From Volutella citrinella (taxonomy: Eukaryota; Ascomycota; Sordariomycetes; Hypocreales; Nectriaceae), in contig JAWZSP010000001.1 in the NCBI GenBank assembly GCA_034401135.1, forward strand, positions 3,410,001 to 3,474,000: a stretch of 64,000 nucleotides of DNA, written 5' to 3'. The position numbers were made by a program, and so were the translations under genes. Position 1 is the stretch's first letter. Every line of letters begins with the position of its first letter. A model generated the notes under the pieces. That model ran no database searches. It saw only the letters and a program-made list of their open reading frames with translations, and was not told the origin of the DNA. Positions 35,652 to 49,000 of this stretch are shown one piece after another.

Positions 35652-38600
35652 TGCTTGGAGGGCTGTCTTCGCCAGATTCGTGAGGCCGGGCAACTTTTGA
35701 GGCGGGGGGCAGAGTGACTGCATGTTTGAAGCAACAATCGGAGGGGAAGGGGAAGGGGAAGGGGTGGACATGAGGACGAGGTCTACGCGTCGAATTATCA
35801 TTTCTTTGATACCCCCTCTTGATGTACAAGATAAGATTGCATGGCGGTGTTGGTGGCAGCGTCAAATGATGAGATGCTTTTGCTTGGGCCAGGCAGCCAG
35901 TCTGCTGCCGTCGACTTTCTACTTCTACGTGCGTCCCGCCACCGCTTGACCGTCACAGGCCGCCCATGACTGGACGAGGCTCTCCTTACTCGCATGGCCG
36001 CTCGCCAAGTAGAGGCAGAGGGGAACAAGGGCACAGATTCTGAAGCCAATCGGGCACTGCGTGGCGGTGTACGTGAACAGGTGTGCCACCACCATCCATC
36101 CTGCTGGCGGGTTCGGGAGGGGATCGCATTGCAACGGCGGTTAGTATTACTAGTAGTTATTTGTACATCTTTGAATGCATGTTGTTGTGTATATTTTTGG
36201 ATTGAGCATGGGAATAGACTGATTGTGCGGTTAGAAAGTCGCCCGGTTGGAGTCTTGACTGGGCCGAGTTGCCGTTGAGCTGCTGGGAGTTTGTGCAACT
36301 GTTGAGCCCATAACCGCCCGCGGAGCGAGTCGGAAGAGAGGACAGTGGGACCTAGAGATCCGATGCAGGAGCAGGAGCAGGAACGGAGCAGGAACAGAGC
36401 AGGAGGAGTAGCAGCAGAAGCAGCTAGAGTAGCGGGATGTTGACGTGGACGTGGATTGGAGCTGGATATATGTCGGGGACCGCCGCATAGGCCGTTGACA
36501 AGAATCAATTAGGCATCGCATGGGAACGGGTGCCGAAACAGGCTGATGCGGCTACTAGCTACTCATGCAGGTGGAGTCGTCGCCGGAAACTGGCTGCCAT
36601 GATTGTCGATGTGAGCGAGTCCGGTTCGTGTAGACCCGGGTTGGCGGTTCGCAGGAAGGATTTGGATGGTCCCTTGCTTCAACCCCCAACGTGGACCCCA
36701 CAGGCGGATGGGGTTATCCGGGGGAAGGGGGCCCATTCACTCTGTCCATCGCCTTGAATCGTCGGTGGCGGTTGCGCAGGAAAGGCTTGTTCTGGAGGAT
36801 GTTGCAACGGGGTCCGAAGGAGCGAGATACTCCATCTGGGAACGCATCCACGAAATCTTCCAGAAGGGGGGGGGGGGAGTGTGACAACTTGGGCGATTCC
36901 GTTCCAGCGGGCTTGGTGGCCAATCACAGGTCCTGTAATTCCTGGGTCAGGTCCATGACGAGTTGAAATTTGTGTTGCCAAGTCTACTAGTGCGCTGTGA
37001 TTGGCTACCGACAGTTGATAAGGCTGGGGGAAAATGGCGGAAGTATCAAGTCTGTCCGGACACTACCATGCCGTGTGCGCATACTCCTGTACATTGTAGT
37101 GCGCTCCTAGACTCCGAGTTGTCGAGGGAAGCAACGAAAATAACCCTTGCGGCTTGCTCTGGGCCCTCGGGAGGCGGTCGAGCGTCCAGAGAGTTGCTGA
37201 CCAACACGACGACGCTTAGTAGAGCTGCGGCGCAGCTGCCAGGAGAGGCCCAGCTTGACTGAGGCGCTGTATCATTCCACTACATGCATGCCGTAGTATA
37301 TCCAGCACCGTAATCATGATACGAAAGAGCTGGCGGGCAAGTCATGACACAGTCTGCAGCGCAGCAAATTCTGAGTCGCGTCACGTCTCCGGCATTGATC
37401 TCCGGACGGTCATCGATCCCCGGACCGCCGCGGATCGGGGGGGGGGGGTCGAGAGGGGCTGTGGCTCCTGGCAGCTTGACGTCGTCCTCACCCGTGGCAT
37501 CAGACCTCGCCGCCTCGGCCGTCATCGCAGCGAGCGGCCGGGGACTTGGCTGACTTGGCTGCGGAAGATGCAGGAGGGACCGCCTCATCGCCTGGCCCTA
37601 GGGAATAGCCGGCCGGGAACACCGCGCCGGCGGAAGGCTGGTGGGGACTTGAGACCGTGGCTCGGCAGTCTGCCGAGTGGTGGTCACACCGTCACAAGGG
37701 GCGGGTGATGAAGTGCTCCTTGGCCATCGATTCAATCTGTCAATTCATGTATTAATTTAAGCACCGGGCTACTCCTGGCCAAGCTTTGAGCCGCAGCGTC
37801 AATGTCACCCCACCTCCCTCGAGGGGGCTGCTGGCCAAGGAGCGCCAAGACGGGGCGGAGGGAGCAGAGAGAGTCCGTATCGGGTTATGGGAACAGCATT
37901 GTCAAGACCTGGAGATGCAATCAGATAAACGGAGCGTTGCTGGCAGCACGGTCGAGTCGCAATTGGCAGCATCAGAGTGCCAAGCACCGGGACATGCTGG
38001 GCCAAGGCGCGGCTCCAGAGTCGTGCGCTGGACAGATTCAATTCGATTGGACTTATCGTTTGGTGCTGGGCGAGTAAGTGAAAGTGATGGGTGATGTAAT
38101 GAGTGTCATGGTTTTTAGCAATCGAGACCCAAACCATTATTTCTGGAATTGAGTCAACGAATGGGTTATGGCGCTACCATCCCCCACAATCAGAGTACGT
38201 ACCGGAGCCCCGGCGAGCTAGCAGCGTCAGACCCTGGCTACCGGACCACCCCCGGGGTGCAATATTTAGACGTCACCAAACAATTCTGGCAGTGGTTTGC
38301 GCCAGAGTCGGGAGGAGAAAGCACAATGTATGTTTGCAGAAGAAGCTGTAGCCGTAGACGCAGGTAGGCAGGTATCGGGGAGCACGGCCTGCCAGCTCCT
38401 CGCGCGGCTGCATTCGCCGTCACGGTCGAGCAGCCACAGACAGAGCCCGCGTGCGGACTTGCGTGTGGCTTTTCAGCGTCGCATGTGAGAGGGACAGGGA
38501 CTGAGAGGCTCCCTTAGTGAGCGCTGTGGCGTGCGCACTCCTGTTCTCTCAGTATGCTGCAAAGCTGAGACGTGCGGCAGCATTGTCTGCCGAGAGCGAG

Positions 38601-40930
38601 TTGACCAATCACCGCTTCTGGATCTCACCATCCTTATCTCTGAGGGGGGCGTGTACGGCATGCGCAAGAGAATCAAGTAACGGGAACATTAAACTTTTCC
38701 CAAGTGGCTGTCCCCAAAATGGCAATCCCAAATGGGGAACATGGGGCATCGAAACGCGACACCAGACTGACAAACCGTCACAGGGACTCTGACCGAGCCG
38801 AGCTGTGAGCATATCTGACGAGAGACGGCAGCGTCGCAGCTCGACATTGAGCAGAGAGTAGTCGAGGCGGTGCCGTGCTGCACAACTATCCCCCGGGTCT
38901 AGAAATAGAATCAAATGTCAGTCCAGTCAGAGTCAGTGTCAGAGTCAGTGTCAGAGTCTCAGAGTCAGAGTCAAGTCTGACCCAAAATTTCTGCACAATG
39001 CAGTCGCGTATGGCCTCAGAGATGGGCTTGAGACAGTCCTGTCCCGGTTCCACGAAGAAGGGAATCTCATGCAAGCAATCCACCAGCCATCTCCCCGAGT
39101 CTCCCCCCCTCTGAGCTCCTCGAGCAGCTGACCAAGCCCGTCTCAAACGTCGCTGTGTCTAACAGCCATCATCTCATGGATCCTGCTTCCATGGTGTTTG
39201 CTGGCCGTGTGCGCCGCTCCACCCTGCCCAGCTCTCGGGACTCCCCGGACTGTCCAGGGCTGACGGCTCAGGCCCGGAGCAGGTACCGGGCAACGGGCTT
39301 GGGCTCAGAGATCGACAGACTCTTCACCCTGGTCGATAGAGTGCTGTGTCTTGACGGCCTTGTATGTGTAATTAGTTAAATCCGTCCAGTTTCGGTGACG
39401 CTGCCCTGGCCCATGCATGCCCTGGCGGGTTTGACTACGGAGTAGCCGTAGCCACGGCAAATATGGGGACTGCAAGACGAGAGCCAGCGATGCTAGATGG
39501 CAAGATCATGAGACGACCCATGCCCAACGACGACTGAGTCTGAGCACTCTCGTCTAGCTCCAGCTTGGGGCGCTCGCCTCGCCCAATGCCAGATTGCCTC
39601 GCCTCAAGTTTCGGCGTCTCCTATCGAAAATCAGCAGTTTTATCATTGCGACAGGGGGCACGCGGATTGGGCATCCTTCATTAGCCAGACATTCATTGCC
39701 TGTATCTCGCATCCGCAGCTGAAATTTGCTTTTTGGTGCCGCCTATCTGCCTCTCAACACGGCGTCCAGTGAGCTGCGGCAACGGCCGCCACCCTCCCTT
39801 CACGTAACCTCCCCCAATCGCCTGTTTTTTTGGCTGCTACTCTCGGGCACAAAAAGCTAGTGAACCGGCTGAGCACCCCACGCGCGGACTCTCGAGGAAG
39901 TCTGGGCGGGTTGTCCGGGGGTTGAAGCCACGTTGGTATGCGGCATCAGGCAAGATAAAGCCCAATGCATCAACACCGATCAGCCAGCCCCAGGTTGTAC
40001 CCAGGTGAGACGCATCGACTGCGGGCCCATGGGCCATCCCCGTCATGCGGGACTGTCCGTGGCTGCCTCTGACGATAGCAAAACCGATTACTACTCGTGC
40101 AGTGTGCATAGAGCACAGGTCATGATGGTAGAAGGTATCGATGATGAACCGAGGGGGCGCTGCTTATCTGGATTCCTGGAATGAGAAAAAAGCCACAAAG
40201 CACAGCTGGCGATGGGTAGTAGCATCTTGGCGTCGTGGAACCAAACTACTAGGTACCTATCTCACCACGTTCAGATTGCGGCTCCCTTTTCCTTCCCCTG
40301 CCCTGCCGTCGGTCAGTCTCCGTAACCCGTTGCTCACCTTGCGGGCCGTCCGGGGAAGGGATTGCTTGCCCTGGACCCGAACTCGACCTCGAACTCGACA
40401 TCGACGACCACGAACGTCTCGAGCCAGGTCCCAGCCGTAGGTTTCGGGTGGGGGAACAGCCGTCAAATTGTCGTACGGAGGCAGCTGGGGGAAGGGGGAG
40501 CGTGTGGGGGTACCCCGGAGGAGGAAGGGGGACAGCAGCTGTGAGGTAAAACGGGGCGATGGAGAGTGGCCGTCCCTAATCATGGAGCAGCACATGCGTT
40601 CGACTCGATCGGCCGGCCTGGAGTCTTTGGTCGTGTTCCTGCTCGCTGTGCAGGCGTCGCGGTATCGAAGCAGAGAGCTAGCGGCTGTCCAAGAACAGAT
40701 AGTGGCGGAGTGAGTAGACGCACAGCTAGAAATGTGGGAGCGAGTCAAAGTGGAGAGGCGCGGTCGGGGCCAAGGAAGGACGGGGAGTAGGAGGGGCGTG
40801 CGAATATCCAATCTGGACATCTGGGCATCGGGGTCCCCACCATGGCGCAGGTCCAAATACCTAAACGGGCCTGCGGTCTAGCCGTCAACGGTTAGAGCAA
40901 TCCAACTTTGCGCAGTGATTAATTGGTAGT
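35652..40930. other. Long intergenic interval, no supported gene
   Basis: About 5.3 kb of unbiased short frames. It contains a ggggaa triple (35741-35763), G10-G13 homopolymers (about 36866 and 37438) and the gtcaga repeat at 38922-38975 (listed separately). The right end leads into the ammonium permease promoter. Confidence 0.4.
38922..38975. repeat. Short GTCAGA/GTCAGT tandem repeat
   Basis: About eight diverged hexamer units (gtcaga, gtcagt, gtctca) over 54 nt in noncoding sequence. Low-complexity minisatellite. Confidence 0.7.
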
Positions 40931-40965
40931 CAGATCAAGTGTCAATGGCCTTGGACATCGAATTC

Positions 40966-41520
40966 CTTATCATTATCAGGCCCCAAACCACTGATTCAGC
41001 ACCAGCAAAGACGGGCTCCTCCAGCAGGAGCGGTCCCTGCCATGGCCCCCGGGGGTACGTACCCCATTTTCTATGTGTCCATCTGGTTACCTTATTTGCC
41101 CACCCCGGGGAGAAAGATGGCCGATCGAACCTGCCCATCGGTTCCTCACACGCCCCCCCCCCCCCTTCGACCGTGTCTCTCACTCCTCCACCACGCCAAT
41201 ACTGCGGTGCTCCTGTACGCATTACAGTGGTTATCAGCAAGCCTGTACGTACTCGCTTGCTACGCTTGACCTTGCTATCTCTTCACTCTATCTCGCGGCG
41301 CTTTGCTCCATTATCGCTCCAGGGATCTGCGTCTGGGGGACCCTATTTTTTTTTCTCCCTACCCACGCCGTGGCTTATGCTTTCTGAGCCCGGCGTCTTG
41401 ATATATAGAGACAAATGATTCCCTCATCTGATCGTGTGTCTGATCCATCTCATCCTCCCAGTGTGTTGTGTCGACTGCTCCATCATATACACCCACTCTG
41501 CCATCTATCATCCATTATCG
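40966..41520 (+). promoter_or_regulatory. Ammonium permease promoter with clustered GATA-factor sites
   Basis: Sites matching HGATAR (read on the minus strand): CTTATC at 40966-40971, immediately followed by ATTATC at 40972-40977; TTATCA at 41231-41236; CTATCT near 41275-41280 and again near 41287-41293; and CTATCA and TTATCG near 41503-41518. Fungal AreA/NIT2 GATA factors activate nitrogen genes through such sites, often closely paired, so nitrogen-limited induction of the downstream permease is expected. The motif is short and some matches will be chance; the adjacent pair is the strongest. Confidence 0.5.
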
Positions 41521-41594
41521 CATCTCGACAACAGACAAGACAACACTCTGGGCTCTAGAATCGACATCACATCCACCCGACCTGCTCGCCCACC

Positions 41595-43319
41595 ATGTCG
41601 TATACACACGTCGGCGCCCCAGCCGTCTTCAATGGCACCGATGAGGTCCTCGGCGGAGACTCCAGTATGTTGATCACCACATCCAACATCCATCACATCC
41701 AACACCCAAAACAATATTCACATCCAACATAAACAATACCCGTAACACGAAGAACGAGAATACTGTACTAACCGCTACTGCTCTTCACAGCCGTCACCAA
41801 CCTCAACCAATGGTACCAGTCCGGTGACCAGAGCTACATCCTCGTCTGCTCGTGCCTCGTCCTCATGATGATTCCCGGCATCGCCTTCCTCTACTCTGGT
41901 CTCGCCCGCCGCAAGTCGGCCCTCTCCATGCTCTGGGTCGTCATGATGTCCTTTAGCGTCGTCGCCTTCCAGTGGTATTTCTGGGGCTTCTCCCTCGCCT
42001 TCAGCACCTCGTCCGGCAACCCCTTCATCGGCGACCTCCAGCACTTTGGCCTCATGAAGGTCTGGGGCGCCCCCTCCGTCGGCACCCCCCTCGTCCCCGG
42101 ACTCCTGTACTCCTTCTACCAGATGATGTTCGCCGGAGTCACCGCCGCCCTGACCATTGGCGCCGTCGCTGAGCGCGGCCGCGTCATCCCCGCCATGGTC
42201 TTCATCTTCTTCTGGCTCACCATCGTCTACTGCCCCCTTGTCTACTGGGTCTGGAACCCCAACGGCTGGTGCTTCACCCACGGCGTCCTCGACTACGCCG
42301 GCGGTGTTCCCGTCGAGATCGCCTCCGGAATGTCCGCCGCCGCCTACTCCATGGTCCTCGGCCGCCGCAACGAGAAGATGATGATGAACTTCCGCCCCCA
42401 CAACATCTCCCTCATCACCCTCGGCACCATCTTCCTGTTCTTCGGCTGGCTCGGCTTCAACGGCGGCTCCTCCTTCGGCGCTAACCTCCGTGCCGCCATG
42501 GCCTGCTGGAACTCCGTCCTGACCGCCATGTTCGCCGCCATGACCTGGTGCATCCTCGATTTCCGCCTGGCCCGCAAGTGGTCCATGGTCGGCTGGTGCT
42601 CCGGTACCATCTCTGGCCTCGTCGCTGCCACCCCCGCCTCTGGTTTCATCGACCCCTGGGCCAGCATCATCCTTGGCGTCGTCGCCGGTGTGTGCTGTAA
42701 CTTTGGCACCAAGAGTAAGTTGCAACTGGTCGTCCTGAGATGAAAGGCCACGCAGAGTGCTAACACCTAATCCACAGTCAAGTTCCTCGTCGGCATTGAT
42801 GATTCCCTCGATGTCTTCGCCGAGCACACCATCGGTGGCGTCGTCGGCCTCATCTTCAACGCCTTCTTCGCAAACGACTCCATCATCGGCCTCGACGGCG
42901 TCAACACCGGTGTCCTCAGCGGCGGCTTCCTCGACGGCAACTTCGTCGTCCTCGGCTGGCAGATTGCCGCCATTGTCGCCTCCATGGCCTACTCCTTCGT
43001 CGTCTCCGCCCTCATCGCCAAGATCATCGACTTCGTTCCCTTCCTCAAGCTCCGTGCCTCCGAGGAGGCCGAGCTCCTCGGCATGGACGACGACCAGCAC
43101 GGCGAGTTCTCCTACGACTACGTCGAGGTTCGCCGTGACTTCCTTGCCTGGAGCCCTGCCCGCGACGAGCCCGCCCCTCACGGCGACTCTTCCGTCCTTG
43201 AGCCCACCCACGGCATCCAGGAGCACCAGTCCATGGTCAACGGCAGCCTGTCCGACGATGCCAAGGCCGCCACTCCCTCCACCCCCGAGAAGCAGCCCGA
43301 GGGTGAGAAGACTGCTTAA
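41595..43319 (+). CDS. Mep/Amt-family ammonium permease
   Basis: Imports ammonium across the plasma membrane. Three exons (41595-41664, 41791-42714, 42778-43319; GTATGT and GTAAGT donors, CACAG acceptors) give 511 residues. About eleven hydrophobic helices run from residue 37 to 445. Family blocks are clear: MIPGIAFLYSGLARRKSAL, the FQWYFWGFSLAFS segment, GAVAERGR, and the pore histidines His187 (CFTHGVLDYAGG) and His348 (FAEHTIGGVVG), both retained. The cytosolic tail (about 446-511) carries the ELLGMDDDQHGEFSYDYVE region typical of fungal Mep proteins, with Ser/Pro residues for regulation. Strong C-ending codons (AUC, CUC, GCC) suggest high expression; this bias also produces a long spurious antisense frame. 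Converges with the phosphatase gene. Confidence 0.96.
41678..41729 (+). repeat. Three copies of an 11-mer in intron 1 of the permease gene
   Basis: CACATCCAACA occurs at 41678-41688, 41694-41704 and 41719-41729 inside the 126-nt first intron, which is long for this window. It may be a simple repeat or a protein or RNA binding element. Confidence 0.7.
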
Positions 43320-43895
43320 GCTGTGTCAGAGCAGCACTGCTTCATTTGGTCCAATTTCCTCTTTTCTTTGGTCTTTTCGTCTTATTTAGTAGGTACCAAC
43401 CTAATCGGTTGAAGTAGCCGGCACTGGCGTCTTGGGTCATACTTTTCGGCATGTAAATTCAATACCCTCCCCATAGCGTAGATGTACTTGGCTATGGGAA
43501 GCAAAAGCAACTTGCTGGTCATCAAGAGCGCACACTTTATGGGGGCTTCAAGTGATATCGAAGCGTATATATAAACAACAACAACAAATAGTGTGGAATA
43601 CAAGAATGTCCATAATACATACACTAGCTCAATTTCATCAACTCAGTCTCACAATCTCGGCTTGTCTCGTCTGGAGTGACTTGTATTCAATTCATGTGCC
43701 GACTAAGACGCGCCTCCAGTTGAGCGGTTTACCACTAGAATAGCGAGAGAATGTATTGATGTATTTCCATCTCCAGAAGGATCCGTCTAGTTCCAGTCTG
43801 TCGCTCCGTTGCCACAGACGTATTTGCCATCCATATATCTATCTTACATAACACAAAGCAATGAACGACTACACAATGATTATGTTGACCGACCG
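43320..43895. other. Convergent 3'-3' spacer
   Basis: AT-richer than its surroundings, with a CT-rich start (43345-43385) and aataca/acaacaacaa tracts (43575-43625). It should hold the 3' UTRs of the permease and phosphatase genes. No gene seen. Confidence 0.55.
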
Positions 43896-46051
43896 TTATC
43901 CCCGCACGGGGGCACCGTCTGTCACCTTTCCGTAGGGGAGCTTGTCGTAGTCCCCGTAGCAGGCGAAATCGTATTGGGCCTTGTCTGCCATCGTGTCCTG
44001 CACCTTGATGAATGTTTCAAACTCGCACCAGCCATCCTTGCGGCTGACATCGCACTCCTCGAAGCTTTTACCGAGAGGAAGCGTGCGCTGGTTGAGAATG
44101 AAGTGGACATACTTGGTCTCCTTGCCCTCCTCCTCGTAGCCGCTGCGATCCGCCTTGAGCGGCTTGGGCGTCTTGATGACCTCAATGTCCAAGCGCGCTC
44201 CAAACGGAGTGATGTGGCCGACATTGAACTCGTGATCCCCGGGGTATTTATCCGCGGGTAGCTCCTCCCGGAACTGGGTGAGACCAAACGCAGTAAGTAT
44301 CGATATGATATTGGTGTCGTGAGAGAAGTCAAAGTAGAGGCTCTGGTTCAGCGGGAAGGTCTCAGGGTTGCTATCAAGCGTCACGTTGATCTGCGACCCA
44401 GAATACCCAAGGGTATGGTTCTTGAGGCGCGCCATCACCTCTTGCTGGTAGCCGATACCTACGGCTCTCTACAATCCGGAAGCTTCATCAGCAAATTCGG
44501 CTTGCAAGTCAGAGGAGCGAGAAGAACTTACGCCAGTGGGGCTGCCAAAACCACTGCCGCTGGAGAACGCCAGGTCGACCGAATAGCCGAAGCCTTTCCA
44601 CTCGTCGTATGTGAAAAGTTTGCAGAATTCGCTGTATCCGTACGCAATAGTCTCGTAAGGGCACATTGACTGAGCGGCCCAGGCCAGTTGTGGCGTCCAT
44701 TCAAACCCCTCAGTAGACTTCTGCAGGCGAGCAGCGGCTGTAAGGAAAACAAATATGAGAACGAGTTGCTGGACGAGACGAAACATGATGTTGTGAACCC
44801 ACCGTCTTTGAGATAGATTTCGACCCATTTGTTGACCCCCGAGCTGTAATCCGCCTTGGTATCAGCATTGGGGCAGTTAAGAGAGCCAGCGAGCGTGTTA
44901 TTGAACTTGGCATCCTCGATAATGACTTCAATAGTAGCATTGTTTGTCCTAGGCGAGATTGAGTTTTGAGCATAGTCATCGTGAGCTTGGGGAGCGTCTT
45001 GCGTACCATTCGAGGCCAAAGAAGCCTGCCATCCAGTTCTCTGCAGACTTCAGCATGCGATCCTGGGTCTTATATTTGGTGAGTTCAGGTCAGTGGCCCA
45101 AAGTGTACGGATGAGCTTCGGCCGAGGAATCCACTCACCGTTGTGCGGACAATAAGTTTGCTGTTCGGATTGTAGAGACTTCCGTACATGTAGCTATGCA
45201 GAACACCTGCGACGGATGGTTTCCCGTCAGAAACGAGGGCATCTCATATGGGTGTATATGTTTCAGTGCCACCACTTACCAGACTGGAAGAGTTCCTCGC
45301 GTCCTCGGGGAACAAGGATTGCATACCCAAGCTCATACTTCCAGTCGTTGAGGAAGGCCAGCCCATCCTTGCCCTTGAATTTGCCTGTGCCTGTTGCATT
45401 GGCAATAGCCTCGCCTAGGTCGGCGACGTTTGAGCCCGGGGTTGGGTATCTGGCTCCATGGCGAGAGACCATCTGAACCTGGACAATCTCGGCGCCCTTG
45501 GGGATGGGATGCTCGTCAACACCGAAGCCCGGAGAGGGGTGATAGGGCGACAGGAATCCCATCATATGAAAGATGCTCTCATCTCCATCCTTCATGCCAT
45601 CGACAGGCACGGCCGTCTGGAGGGGCTCATTGGGAACATAGGTGGCCGCGGGGTTGAAGACGCGGGTTTGGGCCATGAAGGCAGGCTTGCCCGTCGCCGT
45701 CGCGCCGGCCCAGAGCTGTGGAGACGTTTGGAAGTACTGCGGGACATGGGGAGGAGCACAGGCATCCGAGTGTGAGCCGAAAGAGAATGGGAGGGTGTAG
45801 AAGAGCCCAGCGGCGAGGAGCAGGAGCACAATGACGGAGAGGGCGATGACCTTGGTCCGGTCGCTCCGCGGCCTGTAGGACGGAGTTTGGAGGAAGTGGC
45901 CGGGGGGCGACGACGGCGTGCGGTCCGCCGAAGAACCGGCATCGCCAGCAGTGGCGGCGCCAGATTCGTGGACATCGGCCTGGGCTTCATCTTGATGAAC
46001 CGGCTGGTATCCGGAGGCGGACCCGGGGGCGGGCTTCTTGTGGTCCGGCAT
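43896..46051 (-). CDS. Membrane-anchored histidine acid phosphatase (phytase / MINPP-like)
   Basis: Hydrolyses phosphomonoesters, possibly inositol phosphates. Six exons (46051-45280, 45206-45139, 45062-45007, 44948-44803, 44737-44532, 44468-43896) give 606 residues; all junctions keep frame. The catalytic motif RHGARYP is at residues 197-203 and the proton-donor pair HD at 466-467 (DFSHDTN), so the enzyme looks intact. Many NxS/T sites (for example NNAT, NNT, NHT, NVT, NQS) point to a glycosylated lumenal or external domain. Residues 68-86 are a single hydrophobic signal-anchor after a Pro/Ser-rich 65-residue cytosolic tail, so this is a type II membrane protein rather than the usual secreted phytase. 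Exons 2-5 are short (56-206 nt). Confidence 0.92.
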
Positions 46052-49000
46052 GGCGCGGCAGTCCAGGGGGGGGTAACCGCGATTGATTCTGGTCGCGGTG
46101 GCGCAGGCGGACGACTACCTACCTACGTTGCGGAGAAGAGGCGCCCTCAACGTAGACAGAAACGCGTGTGCAGGGCGAGCAGCGACGACAGCAGCGGCTT
46201 GACTGTTCCGTAGCTGTGCTGATCGCGATCAATTCTCGATGATGGTATCGAGAGGCGCGTCCACGGGCTGGCCAACCGGGTGCCACGGGGCTCAGGGGGT
46301 GCTCAGCCACAGTTTAGCCATGGGATGTGAGGCTGAGGCAAGGCCGCAAGGGACAGCCGCCCACACGCCGAGTGCGGCAGGTACTAACAACACAGTCCAG
46401 CAGGAGCGTCCCCGCTGGAGGTGATCCAAAGGACCAACATACAGTGAACAACAAAAACAATTGCTTTAGTCCGTAGACTACATGCTACTGTATTCTGCGT
46501 CCGACGTCCAGCGAAAGAGGCCACGCAGCTGCGCAGGCGCCAGTCTGGATAAGCCGGATGACCGCAATTGCCGCCCTGGGGCTTTTGCTCCGGGCTTCCG
46601 TTGATGAGACTACGACTGCCGTGAGAGAGAAAACAGGCCCAGGCCAGAAGAAAAGAAGCACGCTGCTCAGCCACCGCCTGGAAACGCACATTTGCGCCCC
46701 CATCTAGGATTGCCGCCTACACGAGGCGGTGGTTTCGAATGGGGACGGTGGCGGCGGCGACGACGACGACGACGCAAACGACAAGCAAGTTGGCCATGAT
46801 ACGACAGACGGGTTGACAGGTTCCCAGTTGGCACTGGGTGTGGATTGAATGGCTGGCTGCGCACATCAAACAGTCTTACCGTAGGCACGCCTCTATCGCG
46901 AAACCCATCCTCACTCGACAGGGCAAATACCGGAACATGCACGCCAACAGAGATGGTCGCCCCCCTCGCCGGTCGCTCTTTGACCGGCTCCAGGATTACA
47001 TCCCATCCACGACCCATCCCTTGCCCTTTCCCTTTTTTCCCCTGGTCCGCTGCAGGCCGCCGACGGGCGCCTCGTGATAGGAAGAGAAGAGGAGACAAGA
47101 AACGAGAAGAGAGAAATGAGACAACGGCACGATGCAGGTTGGATTAAAGGACGCGCCGCAAGTTTCTTCGATGCCGAGTAACATCGCGTCGTCTCCCGAT
47201 CGCGCCTCCGGGGTGGGCATCAACAAATCGCCCAGCCCAGTCGATCTCGCATCTCACTGGACGGTCCAGGGACCCCTCCATATCGCACCCCAGTAACATG
47301 CCACCATCGCGGGGGGGGGGGGCTAGGCTCTAGCCTGCACCGATGAGCCATGGATGGCGGCATGGCCCGTGGCTGGCGCAGAAGCTCTATCAGGGAGCCC
47401 TACGAATATTGCCGGGCTAGAGATTTCTGTTCTCAGCCAGTGCAACGTCCATTATCAGGCCCTGATTGGGGACCCGCCCTCAAGACCCCTCGGGCATGGA
47501 TCGATCGAGGAGTAAACAATGTGTCGTCTCTTTTGTCCAACCTTGTCCTCGGTACGAGCAACGTACCAGGAACAAGTTGGCGAAGTACTGGGCGAGTATC
47601 GTCCTCGTACCTGGTCGTCACCTCGGAAGTACCCAAGTTGTGCGTTCAGATCGGCTGCAAGCACGCCCTCTCCAACCAGAAGAGACCGGCAGAAAGGATC
47701 CTCCAACGCTCCCCGCTCCAGACCATGGCGGCAAGCACGTCAAGTAGCTCCTCCGTGTCGGGATGGAGCTTTATCCTGTTGAGGAATATTTGCGGTAACA
47801 GTTACCAGCAAGAACGAAAGGGCAGTCAAGGTAGCAAGCAAGCAGACTACTACTAACACGTTGTCTCGCTCATCCTTTGGTAAGTAGGAGAGCCGGGCGT
47901 TACTAGTGTCGCTCTCATCGCTTCGCAATCCCCGTGTTGGCGACATCGACCTCTCGTGCTTCGCTTCGCCTTCGCCTCGCCTTCTCTTCCCTCCTCAAGC
48001 TCCTCCACCATCGGACACCCGAACCAACCACTTTACTCCTGGTGGATACCGCGAACCCCGTTCCATGCTGCATCGTGGATCGTCCCATCCACTCTCCCGG
48101 GCTCGAAGGCGCCTGCAAGCCCAGGCCTGCCCCCCCTCCCCCCTCCCGGCGCATCATGGTGCTGAATCACTTATCCCCCCTTCCTCCGCCACAGGCGCCG
48201 CTTTCTCAGCTGCATGCCCAGCCGCATCTTGCCAATTTGCCATGATCAAGTGGCCTCTGGCATCGACGGGCTACAAGCCACTCCGTCCAGCATTTCTCGT
48301 CGCCTGCATGAGTAGTCGCTGGCCTGTCGATGAATGACTTTGCAAGCTACCCCTCCAATCTCGCTGGCTGCTTGTGCCCTTGTCCCCGTCGCTCGCCTTC
48401 CAATCGACATCTATCTGCATCTGACACACACCCGGCTGCTGGCTGGTACGAACCGCCTTCGTGCACCAAAGCCAAGCTCCTGCCCAACACCCATGTCCCG
48501 TATGTGATAATGGTTGCATTCCTAAAGAAGACTCGGGAGCCAGGGAGCTAACCTCATATCAGCCAGACAACCCTCATGACACCCAACCAACTCTGTGGTG
48601 GGAAACCGGCGGCTCCCCACGGATGTTGGGGCCATCTCCGTCCTGTATGGCTCCCCGAAGGCCGAGAAACACAACGACATTACGGAGTAATTAATTGATT
48701 CATTGTGCTCGGCATCTCCCGTCCCCGAGTCTACTTTGCTTTGCCTTCCCCAACCTCCAGCCTTGCAGGGCCGACGAGCTTGTTCGTACGAACGCCCCCC
48801 CTTTCCCACACCCTCTTGCCTCTCCAAGTATTCCTCATCTCGCGCTGTCGTCTCCCGTCTCACCGACCTCACCGCCATGGGAGCGGACCCTTGGCGGCGC
48901 CCGTTTGGCCTGATACGAGCGACGGACACTCGAGATGCTTGCCACATGTTGGCAGAGTTGCCCTGACGAAGCAACGTGCAACACCAGACCAAAGCAATAT

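Noticed and set aside
41775..43226. 483-codon frame on the minus strand across the ammonium permease
   Set aside because: Lies antisense to a clear permease; it is open only because C-ending codons avoid reverse-strand stops. Its composition (Gly/Glu/Asp/Val runs) is an artefact.
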